DNA of 45,715 nt from Chloroflexota bacterium (lineage in GTDB: Bacteria > Chloroflexota > Anaerolineae > UBA4142 > SHND01), in assembly GCA_029778615.1 (NCBI GenBank), contig JAKOPZ010000154.1:1-45715 (forward strand), read 5' to 3'. The first letter of the stretch is position 1; every line of letters starts with the position of its first letter. The notes beneath the pieces are model-generated. The model searched no databases and was not told the origin of the DNA. It worked only from the letters and a program-made list of their open reading frames with translations. This document shows, in pieces, positions 7,999 through 15,721 of this stretch. The translations under genes and the position numbers were made by a program.

Positions 7999-8059
7999 GA
8001 CCCATGATGCCCGCGAGAGTTACATGAAAATTTTTTTTGATGTAACTGCGTCATGGGTC
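7999..8059. promoter_or_regulatory. Nested inverted repeat upstream of the binding-protein gene
   Basis: GACCCATGA (7999-8007) pairs with TCATGGGTC (8051-8059). Inside, GTTACAT (8019-8025) pairs with ATGTAAC (8040-8046). The GC dinucleotides just inside the outer arms could extend pairing across a small interruption. The structure lies 33 bases before the binding-protein ATG, in the 239-base gap after lacI. It could be an operator, an mRNA hairpin or an attenuator; the internal T-run lies in the loop, so it is not a simple terminator. No LacI-type AAGCGCTT core is present in this gap. Confidence 0.6.
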
Positions 8060-8092
8060 CATTGAAAAACCCAAATCAGGAGGAGAGTTTTC

Positions 8093-9646
8093 ATGAAGAG
8101 CCGAATCGTTTCCCTTTCGATTCTGGTCGCCGCTTTACTGTTCGTCATCGCGGCGTGCGCGCCGGCGGCAACCCCCGCGCCCGCGCCGACCCCCGCGCCG
8201 CAGCCCACCGCCGTTCCCGCACAACCAACGACAGTTGCGCAACCAACCACCGCGCCTGCCGAACCGACGAGCGCGCCCGAAGCAACGACTGCTGCCGAAC
8301 CGACCGCCGTGCCGACTGTTGGCATCATCGCCACGCCGCCGCCGCCCGAAGCAGGCAAAGTCCAAATTCGTTGGTTCATCGGACTGGGCACGGGCAACGA
8401 CCCCGAACAAGTCAAAGTGGAACAAGAGGTCGCGGACAAATTCAATGCGTCGCAAGACAAAATTCAACTCGTGCTCGAAGTGGTTTCGTACGACGCGTCG
8501 CGCGACACGCTCGCGACCGAATTGGCTTCGGGCAATCCGCCGGATATCGTCGGACCCGTCGGCGTTTCGGGCGCGGAAGCATTTCACGGACAATGGCTCG
8601 ACCTCGCGCCGTACATTGCGAAAAACAATTATGACCTTTCGCAGTTTGACGAGAGCGCGGTGGACTTTTACAAAGTCGGCGGTGAAGGCCAAGTCGGTTT
8701 GCCGTTCGCGATTTATCCGTCCGCGCTGTTTTATCAACGCGACATGTTTGACGAAGCGGATTTGAATTATCCGCCGCACCAGTACGGCGCAAAGTACAAG
8801 TGGAAAGACGGCACAGAAGAAGAATGGAATTACGACACGCTGCGTAAACTTGCGTTGATGCTCACGGTGGACAAGAATAACAAAGACGCGACGGACAGCG
8901 CGTTCGATACGAAAAATATCGTCCAGTACGGTTACGAGCCGCAGTATCAAGACTTGCGCGCGGTGGGTTCGTACTTTGGCGCGGACACGTTCGTCGCGCC
9001 CGACGGCAAGACCGCGCAGATTCCGCCGCAGTGGGCAGCCGCGTGGAAATGGGTCTATGACGGTATTTGGAAAGACCACTTTATCCCGAACGGTCCAACG
9101 CGCGAAAGTCAAGAGTACGGACAGGGCAATCCGTTCAATTCCGGCAAAGTGGCGATGGCGTTAACGCATCTCTGGTACACCTGCTGCCTCACCGACGCGG
9201 GCGGCAATTGGGATGTCGCAGTCGTTCCTTCGTACAACGGCAAGACCACCTCGAACTTTAATGCCGACACATTCCGCATCTTGAAGGCGTCGAAACATCC
9301 CGACGAAGCGTTCACCGTGTTGACGTACTTGCTCGGTCCCGCGTCGTTGGAACTTTTGAAAACGTACGGCGGCATGCCCGGACGCACGGCAGACCAAGCC
9401 GCGTTCTTTGATTCGCTGAATCAAGAGTGGAAACAAAAAGTGGACTGGCAAGTGTTCGTCGAAGGGATCCAGTTCGCGGACAATCCTTCGTTCGAAGGAT
9501 ACATGCCGAATTACAACGAGGCGTTCGACCTTTCCAACGTATTCTTGAACAAGTTGTACACCACCGATGGTCTCGACGTGGACAAAGAAATCGCCCAGTT
9601 CCAAAAAGATTTGCAAGCGGTGTTTGACAAAAAGCCCGCGCCGTAG
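8093..9646 (+). CDS. Extracellular sugar-binding lipoprotein (ABC family 1), module 2
   Basis: A 517-residue solute-binding protein. The signal peptide ends in the lipobox VIAAC with lipidated C22. Residues 23-90 form a Pro/Ala/Thr-rich linker (PAPTPAPQPT, TTVAQPTTAP). The binding domain starts around KVQIRWFIGLGTGNDPE. AGGAGGAG lies about nine bases before the ATG. It is followed by two permeases and then GH4, ChbG, kinase and GH18 genes. The probable ligand is therefore a chitooligosaccharide or other N-acetylglucosaminide. That assignment comes from neighbours, not from binding-site residues. Confidence 0.9.
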   Translation: MKSRIVSLSILVAALLFVIAACAPAATPAPAPTPAPQPTAVPAQPTTVAQPTTAPAEPTSAPEATTAAEPTAVPTVGIIATPPPPEAGKVQIRWFIGLGTGNDPEQVKVEQEVADKFNASQDKIQLVLEVVSYDASRDTLATELASGNPPDIVGPVGVSGAEAFHGQWLDLAPYIAKNNYDLSQFDESAVDFYKVGGEGQVGLPFAIYPSALFYQRDMFDEADLNYPPHQYGAKYKWKDGTEEEWNYDTLRKLALMLTVDKNNKDATDSAFDTKNIVQYGYEPQYQDLRAVGSYFGADTFVAPDGKTAQIPPQWAAAWKWVYDGIWKDHFIPNGPTRESQEYGQGNPFNSGKVAMALTHLWYTCCLTDAGGNWDVAVVPSYNGKTTSNFNADTFRILKASKHPDEAFTVLTYLLGPASLELLKTYGGMPGRTADQAAFFDSLNQEWKQKVDWQVFVEGIQFADNPSFEGYMPNYNEAFDLSNVFLNKLYTTDGLDVDKEIAQFQKDLQAVFDKKPAP

Positions 9647-9733
9647 GTCGCAACCGCGCGGCGTTCTGCTCCCTCCCTGTTCCCCCTGTTCACGCGCAAC
9701 GTGGCGGGGGGAAGCAGGCGGGACAAATGTGAT

Positions 9734-10675
9734 ATGAATTCGTTCACTGAACTGTTTTCCATTTTTCGTCTCCGCGGCAACGCACGGCGCGAAGCGCTGA
9801 CGGGACTCGCGTTCATTTCGATTTGGATTGTCGGCTTTGTCATTTTTACGGTGACGCCAATGATTGCGACGCTCGGGTTTTCGTTCAGCAATATCAATCT
9901 CGCGCAAGAACAACCGCTCAAATTCGTCGGCTTGCAAAATTATCAGGCGATGGTGAGCGATTCGCAGCTGCAAAACGCGCTCGGCGTGACGCTCAAGTAT
10001 GCGCTTCTCGCGTTACCCATCGGACTCGCGCTGCCGCTCGGCGTGGCGATGCTGCTCAACAACAAATATCTGCGCGCCAAAGGATTTTTCCGCGTCATGT
10101 TTTACATGCCGTACGTGATTCCTTTCGTCGCCGGAATTTTTGCGTGGGGCAGTTTGTTGAATCCCGAACAGGGCTGGATTAATCAGGGACTGGAAGCGTT
10201 GGGCGTGCAAAATCCGCCGGGCTGGTTGAATGACCCGACGTGGGTGTATCCGAGTCTGGTGATTCTCGGTTTATGGGGCATCGGCAGCGCGGTGATTATC
10301 AATCTCGCCGGACTGCAAGGCATTCCAACAGAATTGTACGACGCGGCAAAAGTGGACGGCGCGGGTTGGTGGGCGACGTTGTGGAATGTGACGCTGCCAA
10401 TGATGTCGCCTGTGATTTTTTATTCGCTCGTGCTCGGCATCGTCGGCGTGTTTCAATATTTTCTCGTGCCGCTCGTGTTGACGCAAGGCACCGGGCGTCC
10501 CGGCGGCGCGACAATGTTTTTCAATCTCTATTTGTACAAAACGTTTTTCACATTTCAAAACATGTCCTACGGCGCGGCGCAAGCGTGGGTGTTGTTCCTC
10601 GTCATTCTCGCGTTCACGGTCTTTTTGTTTTGGAGCAGCAAGTACTGGGTGCATTACGCGGGAGAGAATCGGTGA
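9734..10675 (+). CDS. Sugar ABC transporter permease (MalF-like), module 2
   Basis: A 313-residue inner-membrane protein with the usual six hydrophobic stretches and the EAA loop IPTELYDAAKVDGAGWWATLW. The first helix is FISIWIVGFVIFTVTPMIATL and the periplasmic motif is FVGLQNYQAM. Start ATG 9734 (MNSFTELF) is preferred to a GTG 11 codons upstream, whose product would translate the hairpin region after the binding-protein gene. The gap before it (9647-9733) holds an imperfect G/C-rich stem, CCTGTTCCCCC with GGGGGGAAGCAGG. It is partnered with the permease at 10975. Confidence 0.9.
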   Translation: MNSFTELFSIFRLRGNARREALTGLAFISIWIVGFVIFTVTPMIATLGFSFSNINLAQEQPLKFVGLQNYQAMVSDSQLQNALGVTLKYALLALPIGLALPLGVAMLLNNKYLRAKGFFRVMFYMPYVIPFVAGIFAWGSLLNPEQGWINQGLEALGVQNPPGWLNDPTWVYPSLVILGLWGIGSAVIINLAGLQGIPTELYDAAKVDGAGWWATLWNVTLPMMSPVIFYSLVLGIVGVFQYFLVPLVLTQGTGRPGGATMFFNLYLYKTFFTFQNMSYGAAQAWVLFLVILAFTVFLFWSSKYWVHYAGENR

Positions 10676-10680
10676 TGTGC

Positions 10681-10920
10681 GGGCGAATCGAATTCGCAAC
10701 AACGCATCGCGAAATCAACCTTCGTTGATTGAGTCTGTGCGGGCGAATCGAATTCGCAGCAACGCATCGCGAAATCAACCTTCGTTGATTGAGTCTGTGC
10801 GGGCGAATCGAATTCGCAGCAACGCATCGCGAAATCAACCTTCGTTGATTGAGTCTGTGCGGGCGAATCGAATTCGCGGCAACGTATCGCGAAATCAGCC
10901 TGCGCTGATTGAGTCCGCGT
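10681..10920. repeat. Four tandem copies of a 60-bp hairpin unit (family B)
   Basis: Four head-to-tail units of exactly 60 bp. Each contains stem 1, GCGAAT/ATTCGC, and stem 2, AATCAAC-CTTC-GTTGATT. Unit 4 has AATCAGC-CTGC-GCTGATT, a compensatory A-T to G-C change. Units 2 and 3 are identical; unit 1 differs at one base. The array fills the gap between the two permease genes. Single related copies lie at 17095, 28077 and 43503. The unit is open in several frames only because 60 is divisible by three; I do not regard it as coding. Confidence 0.95.
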
Positions 10921-10974
10921 AGGCGGACTTGGCGATGAGTTGATGCGGTTTCCAACCGCCCCAAATGAAAAACT

Positions 10975-12066
10975 ATGCAAGTCAAAACTGCAAACGAAAC
11001 AATCACTGCCCAGCCGCTCGCCGTTCCCGCGCGTTGGGCGCGGCGTTTGCGCGACGCGAGCAAATCGTTCACTGTCACGTTCATCATTGTCGTCTTGCTC
11101 GCCGCGTTTCTTTCGCCGCTGCTTCGCATCACGACCAACTCGTTCAAGACCGCCGACCAGGTGGCGGAATTGGGCACACCGCTCTATCCTGCGAAACCGC
11201 GCACGTTGACGTACAATGGCGTCGAGTACGATATTTATAAAGTGCCGCTCGCGGATGGGATTCACGAACTCGCGCTGTACAAAAAAGGGCGCGCGACGAG
11301 CGAGTTTCTCGACCCCGCGAATCCCTCTGCGCCGCCGCTCGTGTGGGAGGGCGCGTGGCGTTCGCTCGACCGCGCGTGGGAATTTGCGCCGACGCTTTCC
11401 AATTATCAAAAAGTGTGGGAACTGCTCGATTATCCGCGCTTGATGTTCAATACAATCGCGCTCGCGATTTTGAGTACCATCGGCGTACTCTTTTCCAACA
11501 CGCTCGTCGCGTACGGCTTTGCGCGCTTTCGCATTCCGGGCAAACAATTTTTATTTACGATTGTGATTGCGACCATCTTTTTGCCCGAAGCCGTGACGCT
11601 CATCCCGACGTACACGTTCTATGTAAAACTCGGTTGGGTCGGCACGTGGCTGCCGTTACTCGTGCCCACATTTTTTGCGAACGCGTACGATATATTTCTT
11701 TTGCGCCAATTTTTTCTGACGATTCCGCGCGAGATGGACGAAGCGGCGATGATGGACGGCGCGGGACCTTTTCAAATTTTGCGTTCGGTGATTTTGCCGC
11801 AAGCGTGGCCCGCAATCATCGCCGTCGGCATTTTTCATTTCGTCTATGCGTGGAATGATTATTTCGGTCCGCTCATTTATCTTTCCACCCATCCCGAATT
11901 GCAACCGATTGCGGTAGGGCTCGCGCGTTTCAACAGCATCTATGGCAACAAACCCGAACTTACGCAAGCGGGAACGATTATGACACTGATTGTGCCGGTG
12001 ATTATTTTTATTTTCACGCAAAAGTTTTTCATGCAGGGCGTCGTGATTACGGGGGTTGAAAAGTAG
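10975..12066 (+). CDS. Sugar ABC transporter permease (MalG-like), module 2, with periplasmic insertion
   Basis: A 363-residue inner-membrane protein. After the first helix (FIIVVLLAAFLSPLLRITTNSFK) about 80 extra residues (PRTLTYNGVEYDIYKVPLAD and on to APPLVWEGAWRSLDRAW) form a soluble, probably extracytoplasmic, insertion before the normal LSNYQKVWELLDYPRLMFNT. The rest is standard: EAA loop IPREMDEAAMMDGAGPFQIL and C-terminus KFFMQGVVITGVEK. MalG-type permeases usually have about 270-290 residues. It works with the permease at 9734 and the binding protein at 8093. Confidence 0.9.
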   Translation: MQVKTANETITAQPLAVPARWARRLRDASKSFTVTFIIVVLLAAFLSPLLRITTNSFKTADQVAELGTPLYPAKPRTLTYNGVEYDIYKVPLADGIHELALYKKGRATSEFLDPANPSAPPLVWEGAWRSLDRAWEFAPTLSNYQKVWELLDYPRLMFNTIALAILSTIGVLFSNTLVAYGFARFRIPGKQFLFTIVIATIFLPEAVTLIPTYTFYVKLGWVGTWLPLLVPTFFANAYDIFLLRQFFLTIPREMDEAAMMDGAGPFQILRSVILPQAWPAIIAVGIFHFVYAWNDYFGPLIYLSTHPELQPIAVGLARFNSIYGNKPELTQAGTIMTLIVPVIIFIFTQKFFMQGVVITGVEK

Positions 12067-12068
12067 GT

Positions 12069-12130
12069 GTCAAGTAGTAGGTAGCGGGTAGTAGGGCGAC
12101 TTGATACCTGCTACTTGCTACTTGCTGCAT
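12069..12130. repeat. Heptamer repeats before the GH4 gene, inverted halves
   Basis: Left half is built from GTAGTAG/GTAGCGG-like heptamers, right half from CTGCTAC/TTGCTAC heptamers on the same strand. The two halves are near-complementary and can fold into one hairpin. The array ends eight bases before the GH4 ATG. Confidence 0.8.
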
Positions 12131-12137
12131 TCCAAAT

Positions 12138-13430
12138 ATGAAAGTTGCTGTCATTGGCGGTGGTTCAACTTATACGCCTGAACTCGTCAACGGCTTTTTG
12201 CAGCGCACCGCGAGTTTTCCGCTGACGGAATTGTGGCTCGTGGATATTGACGCGGAACGTTTGCGCGTCGTCGGTGGATTCGCGCAGCGCATGGTCGAAT
12301 CGAAAAACGCGGCGTTCAAAATTTTTCTTACCACAAATCGGCGTGAGGCATTGCAAGGCGCCAGTTATGTCACAACGCAATTGCGCGTCGGGATGATGCC
12401 CGCGCGGCGCAATGACGAATATCTCGGCAAACGTCACGGGCTCATCGGTCAAGAAACGACGGGCGTCGGCGGCACGGCAAAAGCGCTGCGTACCATTCCC
12501 GTCATTCTCGACATTGCGAACGATATGCGCGAACTCGCGCCGAATGCGCTGCTCGCAAATTTTACAAATCCCGCTGGACTTGTGACGCAAGCATTATCAC
12601 AATACGCGCCCGATATTCTCGCCGTCGGCGTTTGCAATGTGCCCATCAATACCAAAATGCGAATGCTCACGCGTTTGGAAAAAATTTTGGGCACGCAGAT
12701 TGACCCGGCGCGCGGCGATTTGAAAACGCTCGGACTGAATCATTTGTCGTGGCATCGCGGCTTTACGCTCGACGGCGAAGATGTGTGGAACACAATTTTG
12801 CAAGACACGCTCGCGGAATTGAAAACACAGGAGCATCCCGAATGGAGTCCGCGTTTGGTCGAATCCTTGCGCGCGATTCCGAATTATTATTTGCAGTACT
12901 TTTATTACACCGCAAAAAAATTGGCGGAACAAGAACACTGGCCCCCCTCGCGCGCGGAACAAGTGCAGGAAATTGAAAAAGGATTGTTGCAGCAGTACGC
13001 CGACCCCGCGTTGACCGAAATGCCCGCCGATTTGATGAAACGCGGCGGCGCGTATTATTCCACCGTCGCGACGCAACTCTTGAACGCGCATTACAACGAT
13101 TTGAACGAAACGCACGTCGTCAACATCGCGCACAACGGCGCGGTATCGTCGTACCCCGCGCATTGGGTTTTGGAAATGCCCGCGCGGGTGAATCGGCAAG
13201 GCGTGCATCCTATTCCCACCGACCCGCTGCCCGACGCTTGCTTTGGTTTGCTCGCCCAAGTAAAATCGTACGAACTGCTCACCGTCCAAGCCGCCGTTCA
13301 TGGCGACCGCGAAGCCGCGTATCAAGCGCTTATCACGAATCCGCTCGGACCCAAACCCGACCAAGCGCAAGCGGTGTTGGATGATTTGTTGGAAACGAAC
13401 AGAGAATATTTACCGCGATTTTGGGGTTGA
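12138..13430 (+). CDS. GH4 family 6-phospho-beta-glucosidase-like glycosidase (ChbF type)
   Basis: A 430-residue NAD- and metal-dependent glycosidase. The N-terminal nucleotide-binding segment is VIGGGSTYTPELVNGF. The ANFTNPAG motif is present, and the metal ligands are probably C166 (VGVCNVP) and H202 (GLNHLSW). The sequence matches the phospho-beta-glucosidase/ChbF branch rather than alpha-galactosidases. Characterised ChbF cleaves chitobiose 6-phosphate after PTS uptake. Here uptake is by ABC transporter and no PTS gene is visible, so the 6-phosphate would have to come from a cytosolic kinase such as the BadF-type protein at 14561. ChbG at 13571 completes the parallel with the chb operon. 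Confidence 0.9.
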   Translation: MKVAVIGGGSTYTPELVNGFLQRTASFPLTELWLVDIDAERLRVVGGFAQRMVESKNAAFKIFLTTNRREALQGASYVTTQLRVGMMPARRNDEYLGKRHGLIGQETTGVGGTAKALRTIPVILDIANDMRELAPNALLANFTNPAGLVTQALSQYAPDILAVGVCNVPINTKMRMLTRLEKILGTQIDPARGDLKTLGLNHLSWHRGFTLDGEDVWNTILQDTLAELKTQEHPEWSPRLVESLRAIPNYYLQYFYYTAKKLAEQEHWPPSRAEQVQEIEKGLLQQYADPALTEMPADLMKRGGAYYSTVATQLLNAHYNDLNETHVVNIAHNGAVSSYPAHWVLEMPARVNRQGVHPIPTDPLPDACFGLLAQVKSYELLTVQAAVHGDREAAYQALITNPLGPKPDQAQAVLDDLLETNREYLPRFWG

Positions 13431-13437
13431 GAAGCGA

Positions 13438-13566
13438 GAAACGTGAAACGTCAAATGTAATAACGAATTTATTCGTTCCATAGCTGATGGTTGATGGCAG
13501 GCGGCAAATCACAAATCACAAATCACAAATCACAAATCACCCAATCTCTAATCTCCAGTCTCCATT
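13438..13566. repeat. Ordered heptamer arrays before the chbG-like gene
   Basis: In order: ACGTGAA/ACGTCAA copies (13438-13457), a small hairpin AACGAAT-TT-ATTCGTT, AATCACA copies (about 13503-13540) and CCAATCT/CCAGTCT copies up to 13563. The ATG at 13571 follows directly, with no Shine-Dalgarno sequence. The order ACGTNAA, AATCACA, CCAATCT, ATG matches other loci in this window. Confidence 0.85.
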
Positions 13567-13570
13567 CCCC

Positions 13571-14452
13571 ATGAATCCCATTCTTTCCAAACTCGGTTAC
13601 GACGAAAACGCGCGCGTTGTCATTCTCCACGCGGACGATATTGGCATGTGTCAGGCGTCGGTGGACGCGTACGCGGAGCTTTTAGAATTTGGCATCATGT
13701 CCTCTGCTGCGACGATGGTGCCGTGTCCGTGGTTTCCCTACGCGGCGGAAAAATTCCACGCGTTGCAAAACAATCCGCGTATTGACATTGGCGTACATTG
13801 CACGCTCAACAGCGAATGGAAAAATTTCCGTTGGGGCGCGGTCTCGACACGCGACGCCGCGAGTGGTTTCTTGGACGCCGACGGCTATTTTTATTCTCGC
13901 AGTGAACCAACCCAAGAAAACGCGCAGCCCGATGCGGTAGAAATTGAATTGACCGCGCAAGTGAAACGCGCGCTCGCGGCAGGAATTGACGTAACGCATT
14001 TGGATACGCACATGCTCACGGTGTTTCATCCGCAACTCTTGCCGCCGTATTTGCGCGTCGCGAAAAAATTTCGTTTGCCCGCGTTCGTCTTGCGTCCCGA
14101 ACACGAATGGCTGCGCGAAATGCCGCGCAGCGTCAAGGCACACTTGCGCGCGGCGGAGAAACGCGGGATGCCGCTCTTTGACCATTTCGACGCGTTGGAT
14201 TTGTCGAATCACAAAAATCGTTTGCAAAAAGCGCAACGCGCGTTGGACGCATTGCCTGCGGGTTTGAGCGCGCTCGTGTTTCATCCCGTGCGCGACAGCG
14301 CCGAAGTGCGCGCGATGGCGCCCGATTGGAAATGTCGCGTCGCCGATTACAAATTATTTTTGAACGAACAATTCCGCGCGATGATTGCGGAATCCGGCGT
14401 ACACGTCATCGGTTATCGCAAACTGCGCGACGCGATGCGGAATCACGTTTGA
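13571..14452 (+). CDS. YdjC/ChbG family carbohydrate deacetylase
   Basis: A 293-residue cytosolic deacetylase. In E. coli, ChbG removes one acetyl group from chitobiose 6-phosphate, which is needed for ChbF action and ChbR induction. Motifs are VILHADDIGMCQAS (metal Asp pair D22/D23), GVHCTLNSEW (H76), THLDTHM and VFHPV. ATG 13571 is chosen because upstream in-frame codons only translate heptamer repeats (ITNHKSQITNHP). It lies between GH4 and kinase genes. The stop codon falls inside the first unit of the next heptamer array, so the last residues (NHV) are repeat-encoded. Confidence 0.88.
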   Translation: MNPILSKLGYDENARVVILHADDIGMCQASVDAYAELLEFGIMSSAATMVPCPWFPYAAEKFHALQNNPRIDIGVHCTLNSEWKNFRWGAVSTRDAASGFLDADGYFYSRSEPTQENAQPDAVEIELTAQVKRALAAGIDVTHLDTHMLTVFHPQLLPPYLRVAKKFRLPAFVLRPEHEWLREMPRSVKAHLRAAEKRGMPLFDHFDALDLSNHKNRLQKAQRALDALPAGLSALVFHPVRDSAEVRAMAPDWKCRVADYKLFLNEQFRAMIAESGVHVIGYRKLRDAMRNHV

Positions 14453-14557
14453 CGTTTGACGTTTGACGTTTTACGTTTGACGTTTGACGTTTCACGCTTT
14501 ATATCATTCGTCATCCGTCAAATCTCCAGTCTCCAATCTCTATTTTCCAATCTCCAA
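14446..14557. repeat. Ordered heptamer arrays before the BadF-type kinase gene
   Basis: ACGTTTG units (14446-14500, reverse complement of the ACGTCAA type) are followed by CATCCGTC-like sequence and CCAGTCT/CCAATCT units to 14557. ATG 14561 follows after AATTT. There is no Shine-Dalgarno sequence. The array begins inside the end of the preceding coding sequence. Confidence 0.85.
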
Positions 14558-14560
14558 TTT

Positions 14561-15559
14561 ATGCCTCACTATTTTCTTGGCGTTGACATTGGCAGTTCCA
14601 AAAGCCACGCGTGCGTTGCGGACGAAACGGGGCAAGTCCTCGGTTTCGGCAGCGCGGGCGCGGGCAATCACGAATCGGTGGGTTACGAAGGATTGATTCG
14701 CGCGCTCGACGAATCCACACAGCGCGCGTTGGCGCAGGCGAACGTTTCCAAACGCGACATCGCGGGCGCGGGGTTCGGCATCGCGGGTTTTGATTGGCAA
14801 ACCGAACGCGCGGCGATGCTCGACGCGATTTCGACATTGAAACTCGATGCGCCCGTCGAAATTGTGAATGATGCAATGCTCGGCGTGATTGCGGGCGCGC
14901 GTGACGGCTGGGGTGTCGCCGTCGTTTCGGGAACGGGCTGCACCGCGCGCGGACGCACGCGTGACCGCCAACGCGAAGGCATGGTTACGGGCGCGGGGCA
15001 GTGGATGGGCGAAGCAGCGGGCGCGGGCGAATTGGTGCGCTGGGCAATTCACGCGGCGGCGCACATGTGGACACGGCGCGGACCCGCGACCAAACTCGCG
15101 GACGCGTTGATTCAACGCGCGGGCGCGCGCGATTTGCAAGATTTGCTCGAAGGCATTATCAATTTTCGATACGAACTCGACGCGTCCGCCGCGCCGCTCA
15201 TTTTTGAAATCGCCGCGCAAGGTGATGTTGTCGCGCAGTCTTTGATTCAACGTGCGGGACGTGAACTCGGCGAATTGGCGAACGCGGTGATTCGGCAATT
15301 AAATTTTGAAAAGGAAAATTTCGATGTGGTGTTGGTGGGCAGCATGTGGAATTCGGGCGAGCCGCTCATTCGCCCGTTCCGCGAAACCGTGCTGCCGCTC
15401 GCGCCGCGCGCACAATTTGTAAAACTGTCCGTGCCGCCCGTTGTCGGCGCGGTGCTTTTGGGAATGGAACAAGCGGACCTCGCGCCCACACCATCTCTTC
15501 GCGAACGACTCGACGCGACGATTCATCAAGCACGCAGCGCGCCTGTGTTTGCTGCTTGA
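14561..15559 (+). CDS. BadF/BadG/BcrA/BcrD ATPase family protein, N-acetylglucosamine kinase-like
   Basis: A 332-residue member of the acetate-and-sugar-kinase/Hsp70 superfamily. The phosphate-1 motif is FLGVDIGSSKSHACVAD, the connect/phosphate-2 region VSGTGCTARGR, and adenosine-binding motifs follow (GAGQWMGEAAGAGELVRWAI, VVLVGSMWNSG). Characterised relatives include N-acetylglucosamine kinase; others are benzoyl-CoA reductase subunits, excluded here by context. It could phosphorylate GlcNAc or an imported chitooligosaccharide, supplying substrate for the GH4 enzyme. ATG 14561 is preferred because the 35 codons upstream of it in frame translate heptamer repeats. Confidence 0.82.
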   Translation: MPHYFLGVDIGSSKSHACVADETGQVLGFGSAGAGNHESVGYEGLIRALDESTQRALAQANVSKRDIAGAGFGIAGFDWQTERAAMLDAISTLKLDAPVEIVNDAMLGVIAGARDGWGVAVVSGTGCTARGRTRDRQREGMVTGAGQWMGEAAGAGELVRWAIHAAAHMWTRRGPATKLADALIQRAGARDLQDLLEGIINFRYELDASAAPLIFEIAAQGDVVAQSLIQRAGRELGELANAVIRQLNFEKENFDVVLVGSMWNSGEPLIRPFRETVLPLAPRAQFVKLSVPPVVGAVLLGMEQADLAPTPSLRERLDATIHQARSAPVFAA

Positions 15560-15599
15560 CTTGTTCGCATGGGTGTTGCTTTTTGGAGTGTCGTGGAAA

Positions 15600-15691
15600 C
15601 GCGAATCTACGCGAATCAAAACGAATTCGCGCGAATAAAAAACAATTTTTTTTTCTTTGTGTAGATTCGTAACAATTCGCGTAGATTCGCG
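15600..15691. repeat. Inverted-repeat element (family C), 17-bp perfect arms
   Basis: CGCGAATCTACGCGAAT at 15600-15616 is the exact reverse complement of ATTCGCGTAGATTCGCG at 15675-15691. The interior is A+T-rich with poly-A and poly-T. A diverged relative lies at 39180-39236. The size and structure are those of a small non-coding mobile element. A T-run in the interior might also act as a terminator for module 2. Confidence 0.85.
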
Positions 15692-15713
15692 TTCAGGTGC
15701 ATGACTCTATAAT
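15686..15713 (+). promoter_or_regulatory. Candidate promoter for the chitinase gene, possibly leaderless
   Basis: A consensus -10 TATAAT lies at 15708-15713, only eight bases before the ATG at 15722. A weak -35 (TTCGCG, 15686-15691) is formed by the end of the inverted repeat. Transcription would begin at or next to the start codon. Confidence 0.5.
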
Positions 15714-15721
15714 TCTCTCAC

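Noticed and set aside
10677-10922. 81-residue protein with 20-residue repeats
   Set aside because: The open frame results from a 60-bp repeat whose length is a multiple of three; reverse frames are equally open. Covarying stems indicate a structural, non-coding element.
12138-13430. GH4 enzyme as an alpha-galactosidase or alpha-glucosidase
   Set aside because: The VGVCNVP and GLNHLSW motif context and the neighbouring ChbG point to the phospho-beta-glucosidase/ChbF branch; final specificity remains open.
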